Shown piece by piece: positions 17,060 to 26,209 of a stretch of DNA of 64,000 nucleotides. A model generated the notes under the pieces. It was not told the origin of the DNA and did no database searches. It saw only the letters and a program-made list of their open reading frames with translations. The DNA lies in the NCBI RefSeq assembly GCF_029027405.1, contig NZ_CP093396.1:310001-374000 (forward strand), given 5' to 3'. Position numbers and translations under genes: made by a program. Source of the DNA: Sulfurimonas sp. (GTDB taxonomy: Bacteria > Campylobacterota > Campylobacteria > Campylobacterales > Sulfurimonadaceae). Positions within the stretch are counted from its first letter, which is position 1; each line of letters starts with the position of its first letter.

Positions 17060-17091
17060 TCTAACACTAAAATAAAACAAGAGGTTTTTGA

Positions 17092-17514
17092 ATGAAATTT
17101 ACAAAAATTGCAACTCCTGAACAGATTGACCAAAAATGGGTTTTAATCGATGCTGAGGGGAAAACTTTTGGTCGTATGATGACTGAAGTAGCCACTATTC
17201 TTCGTGGTAAGAGAAAAGTTTGTTGGACTCCAAATATTGACTGTGGTGACTATGTTGTTATCATTAACGCTTCTAAGGCTCGCTTTAACGGTCTTGGTAA
17301 AATTAATAATAAAGAGTATTTTTCTCATTCTGGTTACTTCGGTTCAACTAAGAGTGTTAAAATGACTGAGCTTTTAGAAAAAAATCCTGAGAAGTTATTT
17401 AAATTAGCTGCTCGCGGTATGCTTCCTAAAACAAAACTTGGCGTTAAAATGCTTAAAAAATTAAAAATATATGCAGGTGCTGAACATCCTCACACTGCAC
17501 AACTTGCTAAGTAA
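17092..17514 (+). CDS. rplM: 50S ribosomal protein L13
   Basis: Large-subunit protein L13, 140 residues, with the family features DQKWVLIDAEGKTFGRMMTE, RGKRKVCWTPNIDCGDYVVI and RGMLPKTKLGVKMLKKLKIY, and a final HPHTAQ. It is in the usual rplM-rpsI pair, 10 bases ahead of rpsI. No anomalies. Confidence 0.98.
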   Translation: MKFTKIATPEQIDQKWVLIDAEGKTFGRMMTEVATILRGKRKVCWTPNIDCGDYVVIINASKARFNGLGKINNKEYFSHSGYFGSTKSVKMTELLEKNPEKLFKLAARGMLPKTKLGVKMLKKLKIYAGAEHPHTAQLAK

Positions 17515-17524
17515 GGATTGATTT

Positions 17525-17917
17525 ATGGCAACAAGAATATATGCAACAGGTAAGCGTAAAGCATCTATAGCAAAAGTATGGTTAACTCCAGGAAGTGGTA
17601 AAATTACTGTAAACGGTCTTTCATTAGACGCATGGTTAGGTGGACTTGAAGCTAAGAAGCTTCGCGTAAAACAACCATTAGCTCTTTCTAAACAAGATAG
17701 TTCAGTTGACATTGTAGCTACTACTTTAGGTGGTGGTTTTGGTGGTCAAGCTGATGCCCTTCGTCATGGTATCTCAAAAGCTCTAGTAGAGTTTGATCCA
17801 GCGATTAAAGCGATTCTTAAACCAGAAGGTATGATGACTCGTGATTCTCGTGTTGTTGAGCGTAAGAAACCAGGTAAGCGTAAAGCTCGTCGTTCTCGTC
17901 AGTTCTCAAAACGCTAG
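17525..17917 (+). CDS. rpsI: 30S ribosomal protein S9
   Basis: Small-subunit protein S9, 130 residues. Begins with [16 protein letters not shown], contains [19 protein letters not shown], and ends with the basic [14 protein letters not shown] tail that reaches the P-site tRNA. Second gene of the rplM-rpsI operon, followed by a terminator-like hairpin. Confidence 0.98.
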   Translation: MATRIYATGKRKASIAKVWLTPGSGKITVNGLSLDAWLGGLEAKKLRVKQPLALSKQDSSVDIVATTLGGGFGGQADALRHGISKALVEFDPAIKAILKPEGMMTRDSRVVERKKPGKRKARRSRQFSKR

Positions 17918-17935
17918 TATTTTCTACACTTTTTT

Positions 17936-17955
17936 ACCGATGCTTTTGCATTGGT
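17936..17955 (+). terminator. Terminator after rpsI
   Basis: ACCGATGC, TTTT loop, GCATTGGT: an 8-bp stem with one G-U pair, followed by a T-rich stretch (CTTTCTTTTC). It lies 19 bases after the rpsI stop. Confidence 0.6.
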
Positions 17956-18032
17956 GAAATCTTTCTTTTCTCATAACAACAAATTAACAATTTTTTTTAT
18001 ATAATACGCGTAAATAAACTAAAGGTATATTA

Positions 18033-19412
18033 ATGAAAAAAATTATAATAGCTCTTTTCGTTGTCATAGCGATTGTAGCGATTCTTCCACTTATTGGAAA
18101 CAAAGCAACACAAGAAATTTTAACTACAAGAGTTAGTGTTTTAACTTCTAATGGCTTAGAACTTAAAAATGCTTCATCAGAATCAACTTATCTTAGAACA
18201 AAAAAACATTATGAGTTTTTACTCCGTGATGCTCCAAAGTTCATAAAACATTTAAATCAATACTCAGATGTACAACTTCCCCCTTATGTAGATGCTATGC
18301 TTGGTGGTGTACTGGTTGGTGTGGATATTGAGTATAGTAATTTCCCTTTAGGTAGTGATATTTTAGTAGATATTTACCCTTTGTCTTTATCTACAAACAT
18401 GATAAGTCAAATGAAAAAAGAAGATGTAAATTTTTATAAATATATAGAAAATCTTCTTCAAAGTAAAGGTGTTTTATATCATATAAGTTATTCAGTAGCA
18501 GATGGTTCTTTTTCTGGTTTTATTAAGAATATAGATGAAAATTATACTTTTGATAACTCCACAAAGATGATATTTAAACTAAGAGAAGCAACTTACTATG
18601 GAAAAGGTCCTTTGATTGCTCCAAAAAGTTTACAGTCGCATATTTCAGAAATAAATTTAGAAGTTATCGCACCAACAAAAAATATAATGTTTAATTTTAA
18701 AAATATTGCTTCTTCATCAACATTTCATTCAAGCAGCACTTACGCATCTAGTGCAACTATTAAGACACTTGTTATGAATGTTAAAGAAAAAAGAGGTGAA
18801 GAAACAAAAGTTAAAGTTGATGATGCTAAGTTTAATATATCTTCAAATACTCAAGGAGAAAAAGCAGAGTTTTATACAAAAAGTTCATTTAAAGAGTTTG
18901 AAGTAAAATCAGATAAATTAAATCTGCTTTTAAATGGTTTCAACTATGATGTTTCTTTAGATGGAGTTGATAAAATTGCTTATGAAGAGTTTAGAAAATT
19001 AACACTAAATACAAAGTCAAACAATTCTCAAGCCTTTGAAAAAGAGTTGCAAGAAGCAATTATTAAAATATTTTCAAAAGGATTGGAACTAAATATTGCA
19101 GATTTTTCAGTTAAAAAATTATCTTTAGAAAATGAAACTTCTATTGATGCTTTTAGTTTAATGGCAAAACTGAATGTTAAGCAAGATAATGATTTAGCTA
19201 AAAAAATAAAAAGCTCTCCTATGACATTGATTAACAATATTAACATTGATTCAACAATCAAATTATCAAAAGATTTTTATGTTCTTATAAATAAAAAAGT
19301 ACCAATAACAGGTCTGGCTAATTCATTTGCAAAAGAAGAAGGAAATAATCTCATTTTTGTAATAAAACTCATTGATGGGAAGCTTAGTCTAAATGATAAA
19401 GTGATAAAGTAA
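18033..19412 (+). CDS. DUF945-like exported protein
   Basis: A 459-residue protein with an N-terminal signal anchor (IIIALFVVIAIVAILPLIGN) and a long beta-rich extracytoplasmic region. The C-terminal NLIFVIKLIDGKLSLNDKVIK resembles the closing motif of the DUF945/YdgA family. It has its own TATAAT at 18000-18005. In gammaproteobacteria DUF945 proteins are linked to outer-membrane and surface functions, but no biochemical role is established. Assignment is from the general layout and C-terminus only. Confidence 0.55.
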   Translation: MKKIIIALFVVIAIVAILPLIGNKATQEILTTRVSVLTSNGLELKNASSESTYLRTKKHYEFLLRDAPKFIKHLNQYSDVQLPPYVDAMLGGVLVGVDIEYSNFPLGSDILVDIYPLSLSTNMISQMKKEDVNFYKYIENLLQSKGVLYHISYSVADGSFSGFIKNIDENYTFDNSTKMIFKLREATYYGKGPLIAPKSLQSHISEINLEVIAPTKNIMFNFKNIASSSTFHSSSTYASSATIKTLVMNVKEKRGEETKVKVDDAKFNISSNTQGEKAEFYTKSSFKEFEVKSDKLNLLLNGFNYDVSLDGVDKIAYEEFRKLTLNTKSNNSQAFEKELQEAIIKIFSKGLELNIADFSVKKLSLENETSIDAFSLMAKLNVKQDNDLAKKIKSSPMTLINNINIDSTIKLSKDFYVLINKKVPITGLANSFAKEEGNNLIFVIKLIDGKLSLNDKVIK

Positions 19413-19422
19413 AAGTTATATA

Positions 19423-20931
19423 GTGAAATTATTATTACTTCTTTTTTTATCTTTAAATATATTTGCTTCGACTTTGCATCTAGCAACTTCGGCAAATCCC
19501 TCTAGGCTGAACCCACTTCTAGCTACTGACTCAAGTTCTTCCGAAATAGCTGGATTTTTATTTAATGGTTTAGTTAAGTTTGATAAAGATTCTTCTACGA
19601 TTATTGGAGATTTGGCAAAAGAGTTTTACTATGAAAATGACACAACTCTTATATTCAAATTACATCAAAATGTTCTTTGGCATGATGGAGAAAAGTTTAG
19701 TGCTAAAGATGTTCTTTTTACATATAAAACATTAATATCTCCGAGTGTAGTTTCTCCATATAGTGCAGCTTTTCGTTTTGTAAAAGATGTGCAAGTCATA
19801 GATGCTTTTACTTTGCGAGTGACTTATAAAAAACCATATTTTAAAGCGCTAGAAACTTGGATGATGGGTATTATACCAGAGCATATTTTAAAAGATGAAA
19901 AAAACCTAATGAATTCGAAGTTTAACACGAATCCAGTTGGAACAGGAGCGTATAAACTCCATCAACTAGAACATTCTAAAAATATTATATTAGTAGCTTT
20001 TGATGATTATTTTGAAGGTAGAACAAAAATAGATAAAATCTCTTTTCATGTTATAGCAGACCCAATGACTCGCTTTTTGATGTTAAAATCAAGTGCTTTA
20101 GATGTCGGTGGAATCGAACCTATTCAGTATGAAAGACAATTAAATGATGATTTTTTCAAAAAGTTTAATATTTATGAAGAGATAAGTCATTCTTATACTT
20201 ACTTAGGATTTAATTTAAGACGAGAAAAATTTAAAAATCCAAAAGTTAGACTTGCTCTATCTTTGGCGATAAATAGGGAAGAAATAGTTGATATCTTATT
20301 CTTTAAACATGCTAAAGTTTGTACAGGACCTTTTCTCCCTGCCTCAAGAGCTTTTAATAAAAATGTAAAAGCACCAAAACAAGATTTAGAAAAAGCAAAA
20401 CAACTCTTAAAAGAAGCAGGTTATGATGAAAAAAATCCTTTTACTTTTGAGATAGTAACTTCAAATTCTAGTGCCATAAGACCTTACGCTGCACAGATTC
20501 TTCAACATCAGCTTAAATCGGCAGGAGTCGTTGTTAACTTAAGAGTTATGGAATGGCAAGCATTTTTAAATATGGTAGTTTTTCCAAACAAGTTTGATAG
20601 TGTACTTCTGGGTTGGGGACTCTCCTCAACTCCAGACCCATATCTGTTTTGGCATAGTGACAACGATAAAAAGGGTGGATTTAATTTCATAGGATATAAA
20701 AATCCAAAAATAGATAAAATGATAGAAGAATCACAAAGTATAATAGATAGAGAAGAACTAGGAAAGCTTTGGCGAGAAATGTTTAAAATCATAGTCAAAG
20801 ACAACCCTTATTTGTTTTTATATATTCCAAATTCTATAACAACCGTAAATAAAAATATAAAAAATATTGAGCCAAGTCCTAGTGGCATCTGGCATAATTA
20901 TAGAAAATGGGAAAAAGATACTTACAAGTAG
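19423..20931 (+). CDS. Peptide/nickel ABC transporter substrate-binding protein (family 5)
   Basis: A 502-residue exported solute-binding protein. It starts at GTG with signal peptide LLLLFLSLNIFAS, then the SBP_bac_5 landmarks: NPLLATDSSSSEIAGFLFNG, NVLWHDGEKFSAKDVLFTYK, NPVGTGAYKLHQ, RLALSLAINREEIVD and GWGLSSTPDPYLFWHS. It should bind peptides or similar ligands in the periplasm and deliver them to an ABC permease, but no permease or ATPase gene is next to it, so its transporter must be elsewhere. Ten bases separate it from the DUF945-like gene. Confidence 0.88.
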   Translation: MKLLLLLFLSLNIFASTLHLATSANPSRLNPLLATDSSSSEIAGFLFNGLVKFDKDSSTIIGDLAKEFYYENDTTLIFKLHQNVLWHDGEKFSAKDVLFTYKTLISPSVVSPYSAAFRFVKDVQVIDAFTLRVTYKKPYFKALETWMMGIIPEHILKDEKNLMNSKFNTNPVGTGAYKLHQLEHSKNIILVAFDDYFEGRTKIDKISFHVIADPMTRFLMLKSSALDVGGIEPIQYERQLNDDFFKKFNIYEEISHSYTYLGFNLRREKFKNPKVRLALSLAINREEIVDILFFKHAKVCTGPFLPASRAFNKNVKAPKQDLEKAKQLLKEAGYDEKNPFTFEIVTSNSSAIRPYAAQILQHQLKSAGVVVNLRVMEWQAFLNMVVFPNKFDSVLLGWGLSSTPDPYLFWHSDNDKKGGFNFIGYKNPKIDKMIEESQSIIDREELGKLWREMFKIIVKDNPYLFLYIPNSITTVNKNIKNIEPSPSGIWHNYRKWEKDTYK

Positions 20932-20970
20932 TTATAGTGTCCGTAAATCATTTGAATAAAGAAGTGTAAA

Positions 20971-22284
20971 ATGCATATTGACCTAACTCAGGGTGTAATC
21001 AAAGAACATATTGTAAAACTGGCTGTTCCAGCTGTTATCGGCTACTTTTTTCATACTATGTTTAATGTTACAGATACCATTTTTGCTGGTATGATATCTA
21101 CACAGGCTCTTGCCGCATTATCTCTGTCTGCATCTATATTTTTTATGGTTTTGGCAATAGGTATCGGTATGAGTGAAGCAGTAACTTCCATAATAGGGAA
21201 TGCTTTAGGTAAAAAGGATATTGCTAAAGCCCAACAAGTTCTGCTTAATTCTTTAGTTTTTGCCGTTTTTCTTTCTATTGTTTTAGCTCTTGTGGGTATT
21301 TTTAGTGTTCCTTATCTCATAGATGCTCTTGGTGATTCTTCTTATACAAAAGAAACACTTGAGTATATAAATATTATTTTGTATGGCTCTATATTTTTCG
21401 TAGGGTCTTTTTTCTTAAATGCTATACTAACTGCTACGGGAGATACTATCTCTTTTAGAAATATTCTTATTTTCACAGCTTTTTTAAATATTTTTTTAGA
21501 TTATATTTTTATAAAAGTTTTTAACCTAAGCGTTAGTGCTATTGCTTTAGCAACTGTAATTTCAGAGGCTATTACTCTTATTTATCTGTTTTATAAAGTA
21601 AGAAAAACTAAACTTTGGTGTGGGTTTTCTGAGTTTATATTTGATATAAACATTATGAAAGAACTCTTAAAACAAGGCTTTCCTCCAAGTGTAAATATGT
21701 TTATGATGGCATTTGGCATGTACATAATAACCTATTTTGTAGCACCATTTGGTAAAGAGGCTGTTGCGGCATTTGGTATAGGCATGAGGATAGAACAGAT
21801 ATTTTTAATGCCAGTTATCGGTATAAATATAGCTGCTCTTGCCATTATCTCTCAAAATAATGGGGCTAAATCTTACAGTCGTATTCCTAAGACTGTTAAA
21901 CTATCAGTTCGTTATGGATGGATAATATCAACCATAGGAGTGAGTTCTTTTTTACTATTTGCAAATTATTTTGCTTCGTTTATGAGTTCTGACCCCTTAG
22001 TTATAAAAGAGGTTGCCTTGTATCTGCGTGTGGCTGGTTTTGCTTCTTATGGTTTTGTTGTAATCTTTGTTTATATTGCGATGCTTCAAGGTATAGCAAA
22101 ACCAGCTATCATCTTTCCTTTAAGTGTTTTTAGGCAACTCATAGCCCCTGTTGTTCTTTTTAGCATCTTAAGTATTTTTAACTTTGGCATCTTTTCTATG
22201 TGGCTAGGGCTAGATATAATCATCTTTAGCTCAGCCCTCTTTTTATGGTTTTACGGGGAGAAAAAGTTAAAACAGCTTCGCTAG
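20971..22284 (+). CDS. MATE-family multidrug/sodium antiporter
   Basis: A 437-residue membrane protein with about twelve hydrophobic segments in two related halves. The first half opens with VIKEHIVKLAVPAVIGYFFH and has NVTDTIFAGMIS, the second LLKQGFPPSVNMFMMAFGMY, both typical of MATE transporters, which expel cationic compounds with a Na+ or H+ gradient. Substrate unknown. It is the last core gene before an accessory island. Confidence 0.88.
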   Translation: MHIDLTQGVIKEHIVKLAVPAVIGYFFHTMFNVTDTIFAGMISTQALAALSLSASIFFMVLAIGIGMSEAVTSIIGNALGKKDIAKAQQVLLNSLVFAVFLSIVLALVGIFSVPYLIDALGDSSYTKETLEYINIILYGSIFFVGSFFLNAILTATGDTISFRNILIFTAFLNIFLDYIFIKVFNLSVSAIALATVISEAITLIYLFYKVRKTKLWCGFSEFIFDINIMKELLKQGFPPSVNMFMMAFGMYIITYFVAPFGKEAVAAFGIGMRIEQIFLMPVIGINIAALAIISQNNGAKSYSRIPKTVKLSVRYGWIISTIGVSSFLLFANYFASFMSSDPLVIKEVALYLRVAGFASYGFVVIFVYIAMLQGIAKPAIIFPLSVFRQLIAPVVLFSILSIFNFGIFSMWLGLDIIIFSSALFLWFYGEKKLKQLR

Positions 22285-22292
22285 AAGTAAGC

Positions 22293-22321
22293 TTGACAAG
22301 TTTTTAGACAAAATATATAAT
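22293..22321 (+). promoter_or_regulatory. Consensus sigma70 promoter of the 22-26 kb island
   Basis: TTGACA (22293-22298), exactly 17 bases, TATAAT (22316-22321). Full consensus at both boxes is unusual for Campylobacterota, whose housekeeping promoters normally lack a defined -35. It is just after the MATE gene and reads toward the GHKL ATPase gene. Confidence 0.6.
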
Positions 22322-22401
22322 TGTTTATTTATGATAAAATATGATGAATGAAATCACCTCTGAACTGAAAAAATAAGTGCTAAACTTAAAGGTAAAAATA
22401 T

Positions 22402-22446
22402 ATGAATAAGTTAGATGGGAAAAGTTTAGATATTGTAAGTGTATAA
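22402..22446 (+). pseudogene. Possible 5' stub of a type III DNA methyltransferase gene
   Basis: A 14-codon frame, ATG to TAA, encoding MNKLDGKSLDIVSV after an AAAGGT site. Many type III Mod subunits begin with M-x-x-LDG-x-SLDI, so this could be what is left of a mod gene. The match is only about ten residues and nothing else of a Mod protein follows, so it is suggestive only. Confidence 0.3.
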
Positions 22447-22461
22447 AATGGAGAATCAAAG

Positions 22462-24423
22462 ATGAGCTTAATAATTAAAGATGTTGTAATTACAGATGAA
22501 GCTATAAAAAGGCTTTTTAAAAATAATGCGATCATCGCTTTATCTGAAGCAATTTGGAATGCTATTGATGCTAAAGCTAGAAATATTTCAATTACACTAC
22601 AAAAAAATACTTCAGAGGTAATTGAAAAAATAATAGTTAAAGATGATGGGGATGGTGTACCAAGAGATAAATTTGATGAATACTTTTTACAATATCAAAA
22701 GTCTTGGAAAGCAGAAGCAGATGGTGACTATCATGGTAAAAAAGGAGAAGGTCGTTTTAAGTTGATGGCAATATCTAAAAATATAGAATGGAGTACATCA
22801 TATAAATTTTCTGAAAATGAATATAAACAGTATGAGATAACTGCTGAAAAAAAGAATCCAAAAAAATTTAAATTAACTGATGAGAAAATTAGTAAAAAGT
22901 CAGGTACTACAGTTACCCTTAGTTATTTAGAAGAAAAAGCACAAGAATTAAATTCGCACTCAACATTGTTTAATCTAATCGCAATTTTTGCCTTATATTT
23001 AAGAAAAGATTCTTTACTAAATATTTCACTTAATGGTAAAAAGCTAAACCCTGATAATTTCATTTTTGATGAAAAAAGTGGATTCTTAAAATTTAAAACT
23101 GATGAACAAATAATAGATATTAAATATACCTTTATCGCATGGAAAGAGGATTTTAAATTTAATGATAATAAACATACATTTTTATTTGATAATAATAACA
23201 ATTATATCTTAGAAAAGCCATCTGGAATACCTGGAAACTTTGTTATGCACACAGTATTTTTAAATTCTGACTATTTTAAACTATTTGATGGTTTATTTGA
23301 AGAGCATACTGGTAAAATTGATAAAATAAGAAACTTATATAAAAAAGATTTACTTGAATTTCTTTATAGTGTTAGAAAAAAGCAATCTACAACTTTTTAT
23401 GAAAAGTTTAAAAATAATAAAACTTTTTATCCTTTTGATAATTCTGTAATAGAGTCTGAAGAAAATGAAGCACTAAAAGATATTTTTGATGTTTGTGCCT
23501 TTAAGCTGCTAGAGCAAGACCCTAAACTTTTAAATGATAGAAATCACTCTATTACTATGCTTTTTAAGCTGTTAAAGAAAGTTATTGAATACGAACAAGA
23601 TATAAGTTCTATTGTTTCAGAAGTCCTAGAACTAGATGAGGAAACCACTGAAAAGTTTATTAACTTATTAGATAGCACATCATTACCTGCATTGATAACT
23701 CACTATGAAGAAGTAGCAAGAAAATTAACATTTCTTGATGTACTTGAAGAACTTGTACATGATGAAAAATATAAGAAAAAACTTAAAGAAAGAAGTCAAC
23801 TACATAAGATAATTGAAAAAGAAACTTGGATTTTTGGTAGTGAATTTGAAAATAAAGTTGGAGCAAGTGATAAAGCATTAACTGCTGTAATTACAAAGAA
23901 TTTAAAAATTAATAATGTTAGTACATCAGAAATAGACAAAGTTGAAGCTCAATTTAAAATAGATAAAAAAGAAGATGCCTTGTTGCGTTTAATACCTGAT
24001 TTATATATGTGGCATGATTATAAAATAAATGATAATAGAATAGTTAAAAATTTGGTTATTGAACTAAAAGCACCTAGTGTATCTATTGGTGATGCAGAAA
24101 TAAATCAGATTGAAAAACAAAGGAAAGCTATTCAGAGAAATTTAAGATATACTGTTTCAAATGACAATCAATGGGAGTTTTATATTTTATCTTCTGATAT
24201 AAAGAAAGAAGTGCTTACTGAGTTTTCTGGGGATAATAATGATATTCTATATGATAAAGACCCAAATTTTATCGTTTATTGCAAAACATGGGATGAAATT
24301 ATAAGAAATTCAAAAAGAGAACTATTAAAGTATAAAAAAGAACTACAGATACAGATTAAAGAAGCCCGTAAAGAAAATCTCCTTAATCAATATTTAGAAG
24401 ATGTTGGTTTTGAGGATGATTAG
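22462..24423 (+). CDS. GHKL ATPase fused to a PD-(D/E)XK-like domain (candidate defence protein)
   Basis: A 653-residue protein. Residues about 10-150 form a GHKL/MutL-type ATP-binding domain: E29, N33 and D36 in SEAIWNAIDAKA (N box), DDGDGVP at 61-67, and the lid GKKGEGRFKLMAIS at about 94-107. Near the C-terminus LIPDLYMW and LVIELKAP give D513 and E534-x-K536, a PD-(D/E)XK nuclease pattern, preceded by a linker with ETWIFGSEFENKVG seen in several nuclease-fused proteins. A nucleotide-gated nuclease is inferred. Its TAG abuts the GTG of the next gene with no gap. I do not match it to a named system. Confidence 0.65.
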   Translation: MSLIIKDVVITDEAIKRLFKNNAIIALSEAIWNAIDAKARNISITLQKNTSEVIEKIIVKDDGDGVPRDKFDEYFLQYQKSWKAEADGDYHGKKGEGRFKLMAISKNIEWSTSYKFSENEYKQYEITAEKKNPKKFKLTDEKISKKSGTTVTLSYLEEKAQELNSHSTLFNLIAIFALYLRKDSLLNISLNGKKLNPDNFIFDEKSGFLKFKTDEQIIDIKYTFIAWKEDFKFNDNKHTFLFDNNNNYILEKPSGIPGNFVMHTVFLNSDYFKLFDGLFEEHTGKIDKIRNLYKKDLLEFLYSVRKKQSTTFYEKFKNNKTFYPFDNSVIESEENEALKDIFDVCAFKLLEQDPKLLNDRNHSITMLFKLLKKVIEYEQDISSIVSEVLELDEETTEKFINLLDSTSLPALITHYEEVARKLTFLDVLEELVHDEKYKKKLKERSQLHKIIEKETWIFGSEFENKVGASDKALTAVITKNLKINNVSTSEIDKVEAQFKIDKKEDALLRLIPDLYMWHDYKINDNRIVKNLVIELKAPSVSIGDAEINQIEKQRKAIQRNLRYTVSNDNQWEFYILSSDIKKEVLTEFSGDNNDILYDKDPNFIVYCKTWDEIIRNSKRELLKYKKELQIQIKEARKENLLNQYLEDVGFEDD

Positions 24424-24864
24424 GTGAACCTAAACCAACTAATTACTCAACTTTTTGACAAATGGAACATAGTAAAACAAAAAAGTCATTTTCATCAGAA
24501 AATTATAGGTATTAAAGAGCGTGATATCGTTTTTGTTAGGATGGGACAAAATGTAGGTTATGAGCAAGATGGTAAGGGTGATGAGTTTTTAAGACCTGTA
24601 GTAATTATGAAAAAGTTTAATAAAAATATGTTTTTAGCTCTGCCTTTAACGACAAAGAAGAAAGAAAATATCTATCATTACGAATTTTCTTATACTAATA
24701 AAAGTAAAAATAGTATAGTTAATAGTGCTATTTTATCACAAGTAAAGATGTTTGATACAAAGCGTGTTAAATATAAGAGTGGTGTTATGAATATAAATGA
24801 TTTTGAAACCATGTATGAAAAATTTGTGAAAGTAACAAAACCTGAAGTAGTAACTTCCCCATAA
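24424..24864 (+). CDS. PemK/MazF-like protein
   Basis: A 146-residue protein starting at GTG immediately after the preceding stop. After about 30 extra N-terminal residues it has the MazF/PemK barrel pattern: ERDIVFVRMGQNVGYEQDG, FLRPVVIMKKFNKNMFLALPLTT and SAILSQVKMFDTKRV. MazF-type toxins cleave RNA. No antitoxin gene is next to it, so it may be controlled by the GHKL protein or serve another RNA-related role. Family call fairly good; activity untested. Confidence 0.7.
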   Translation: MNLNQLITQLFDKWNIVKQKSHFHQKIIGIKERDIVFVRMGQNVGYEQDGKGDEFLRPVVIMKKFNKNMFLALPLTTKKKENIYHYEFSYTNKSKNSIVNSAILSQVKMFDTKRVKYKSGVMNINDFETMYEKFVKVTKPEVVTSP

Positions 24865-24928
24865 AATGAGGAAGAGCCCCGAAGGGATTCAATACAAGCA
24901 TTATAACATAAAAGAATAGGATAAGTAA

Positions 24929-26209
24929 ATGCCAACTAAAACAACTATAAAATGCCCGAATTGTAACACAGACATAGATGTAAACGATATACTTTATCAT
25001 CAGTTAGAAGATGAGTTAAAACAAAAAAATATATCTGAACAAAAAAAACTAAGAGATGAAGTAGAAGCTAAACGAAAAGAGTATAAACAAGCATTTGATA
25101 CTTTAAAAGTTCAAGAAGAAGCCATCAAAGAACAACAAGAGAAGTTTGATGAAGAACTTAAAAAGGCTACACAACTACAACTAAAAATTGAAAAACAGAA
25201 ACTTCAAGAGAGTATAAAAAAAGAGTTACAAGAGGAACAGAGTGAGTCTATTGCACTACTAAAAAAAGAGCTTGATGAAAAGTCAGATCAAGTAAAAGAG
25301 TTAAATAAATCTAAGGCTGAGATAGAGAAATTAAAAAGAGAAAAAGAAGAGATAACTTCAAAGGTTCAAGCAGAAGCAGAGATAGCTTTAACGCAAAGAC
25401 TGCAAGTTGAAAAACAGGCGATTAAAAAAGCTTCAGATGAACAAAATGAACTTAAGTTAAAACAAAAAGAAGAACAACTCAAACAGCTTCAAGAACAATT
25501 ACAAATAGCACAACGAAAAGCAGAACAAGGAAGTATGCAACTCCAAGGTGAGGTTCAAGAGTTGGCGATAGAAGAATATCTTGCGGATAAGTATCCTTTT
25601 GATGTGATAGAGGAGATTAAAAAAGGAGCTCGAGGTGCTGATTGTATTCAAATCGTGCATACTAGGGAGGTTCAAAACTGTGGAAAGATTTATTATGAGA
25701 GTAAACGCACAAAAGATTTTCAAAAAACTTGGATAGAAAAGTTTAAAGCAGATATGCGAGAAAAGAGTGTAGATATTGGCGTTTTAGTAACAGAGGTTTT
25801 ACCATCTAGTTTGGACAGAATGGGTTTAGTTGATGGTGTTTGGGTTTGTACTTTTGAAGAGTTTAAAGGCTTATCTTCTGTGTTAAGAGATGGTGTCATC
25901 AAAATAAATCACGCTAAAAAAAGTGAAGAAAATAAAACAGATAAGATGAGTTTGCTCTATGGCTATTTAACAAGTGCAGAGTTTAGTATGCAGATAGAAG
26001 CAATAGTTGAAGGCTTTACAACCATGAAAACTGACTTGGAAACTGAAAAACGCTCAATGGCTAGGATTTGGAAACAAAGAGATAAGCAGATAGAAAAAGT
26101 TCTTGACAATACTATTGGTATGTATGGTTCCATAAAAGGTATAGCAGGGAACGCTATAGGTAATGTTAAGGTTTTGGAATTACCTTATAGTGATGAGGAA
26201 GATGTATAG
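24929..26209 (+). CDS. DUF2130 coiled-coil protein with a nuclease-like C-terminal domain
   Basis: A 426-residue protein. It opens with a zinc-ribbon-like CPNCNTDIDVNDIL, continues with a lysine/glutamate/glutamine-rich coiled coil (about residues 25-205), and ends in the DUF2130 domain. Within that, GADCIQIV and KIYYESKRTKDF give D238 and E257-S-K259, the spacing of a PD-(D/E)XK active site. Proteins of this family are scattered among bacteria; the function is unknown. It follows the PemK-like gene by 64 bases and may belong to the same acquired block. Confidence 0.7.
   Translation: MPTKTTIKCPNCNTDIDVNDILYHQLEDELKQKNISEQKKLRDEVEAKRKEYKQAFDTLKVQEEAIKEQQEKFDEELKKATQLQLKIEKQKLQESIKKELQEEQSESIALLKKELDEKSDQVKELNKSKAEIEKLKREKEEITSKVQAEAEIALTQRLQVEKQAIKKASDEQNELKLKQKEEQLKQLQEQLQIAQRKAEQGSMQLQGEVQELAIEEYLADKYPFDVIEEIKKGARGADCIQIVHTREVQNCGKIYYESKRTKDFQKTWIEKFKADMREKSVDIGVLVTEVLPSSLDRMGLVDGVWVCTFEEFKGLSSVLRDGVIKINHAKKSEENKTDKMSLLYGYLTSAEFSMQIEAIVEGFTTMKTDLETEKRSMARIWKQRDKQIEKVLDNTIGMYGSIKGIAGNAIGNVKVLELPYSDEEDV

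Noticed and set aside
24870-24895. A stretch GAGGAAGAGCCCCGAAGGGATTC after the PemK-like gene whose complement resembles a type I/III CRISPR repeat core (GAATCCCTTCGGGGC).
   Set aside because: Only one copy is present, with no second repeat, spacer or cas gene; the CCCCGAAGGG part is explained as a small hairpin between genes.
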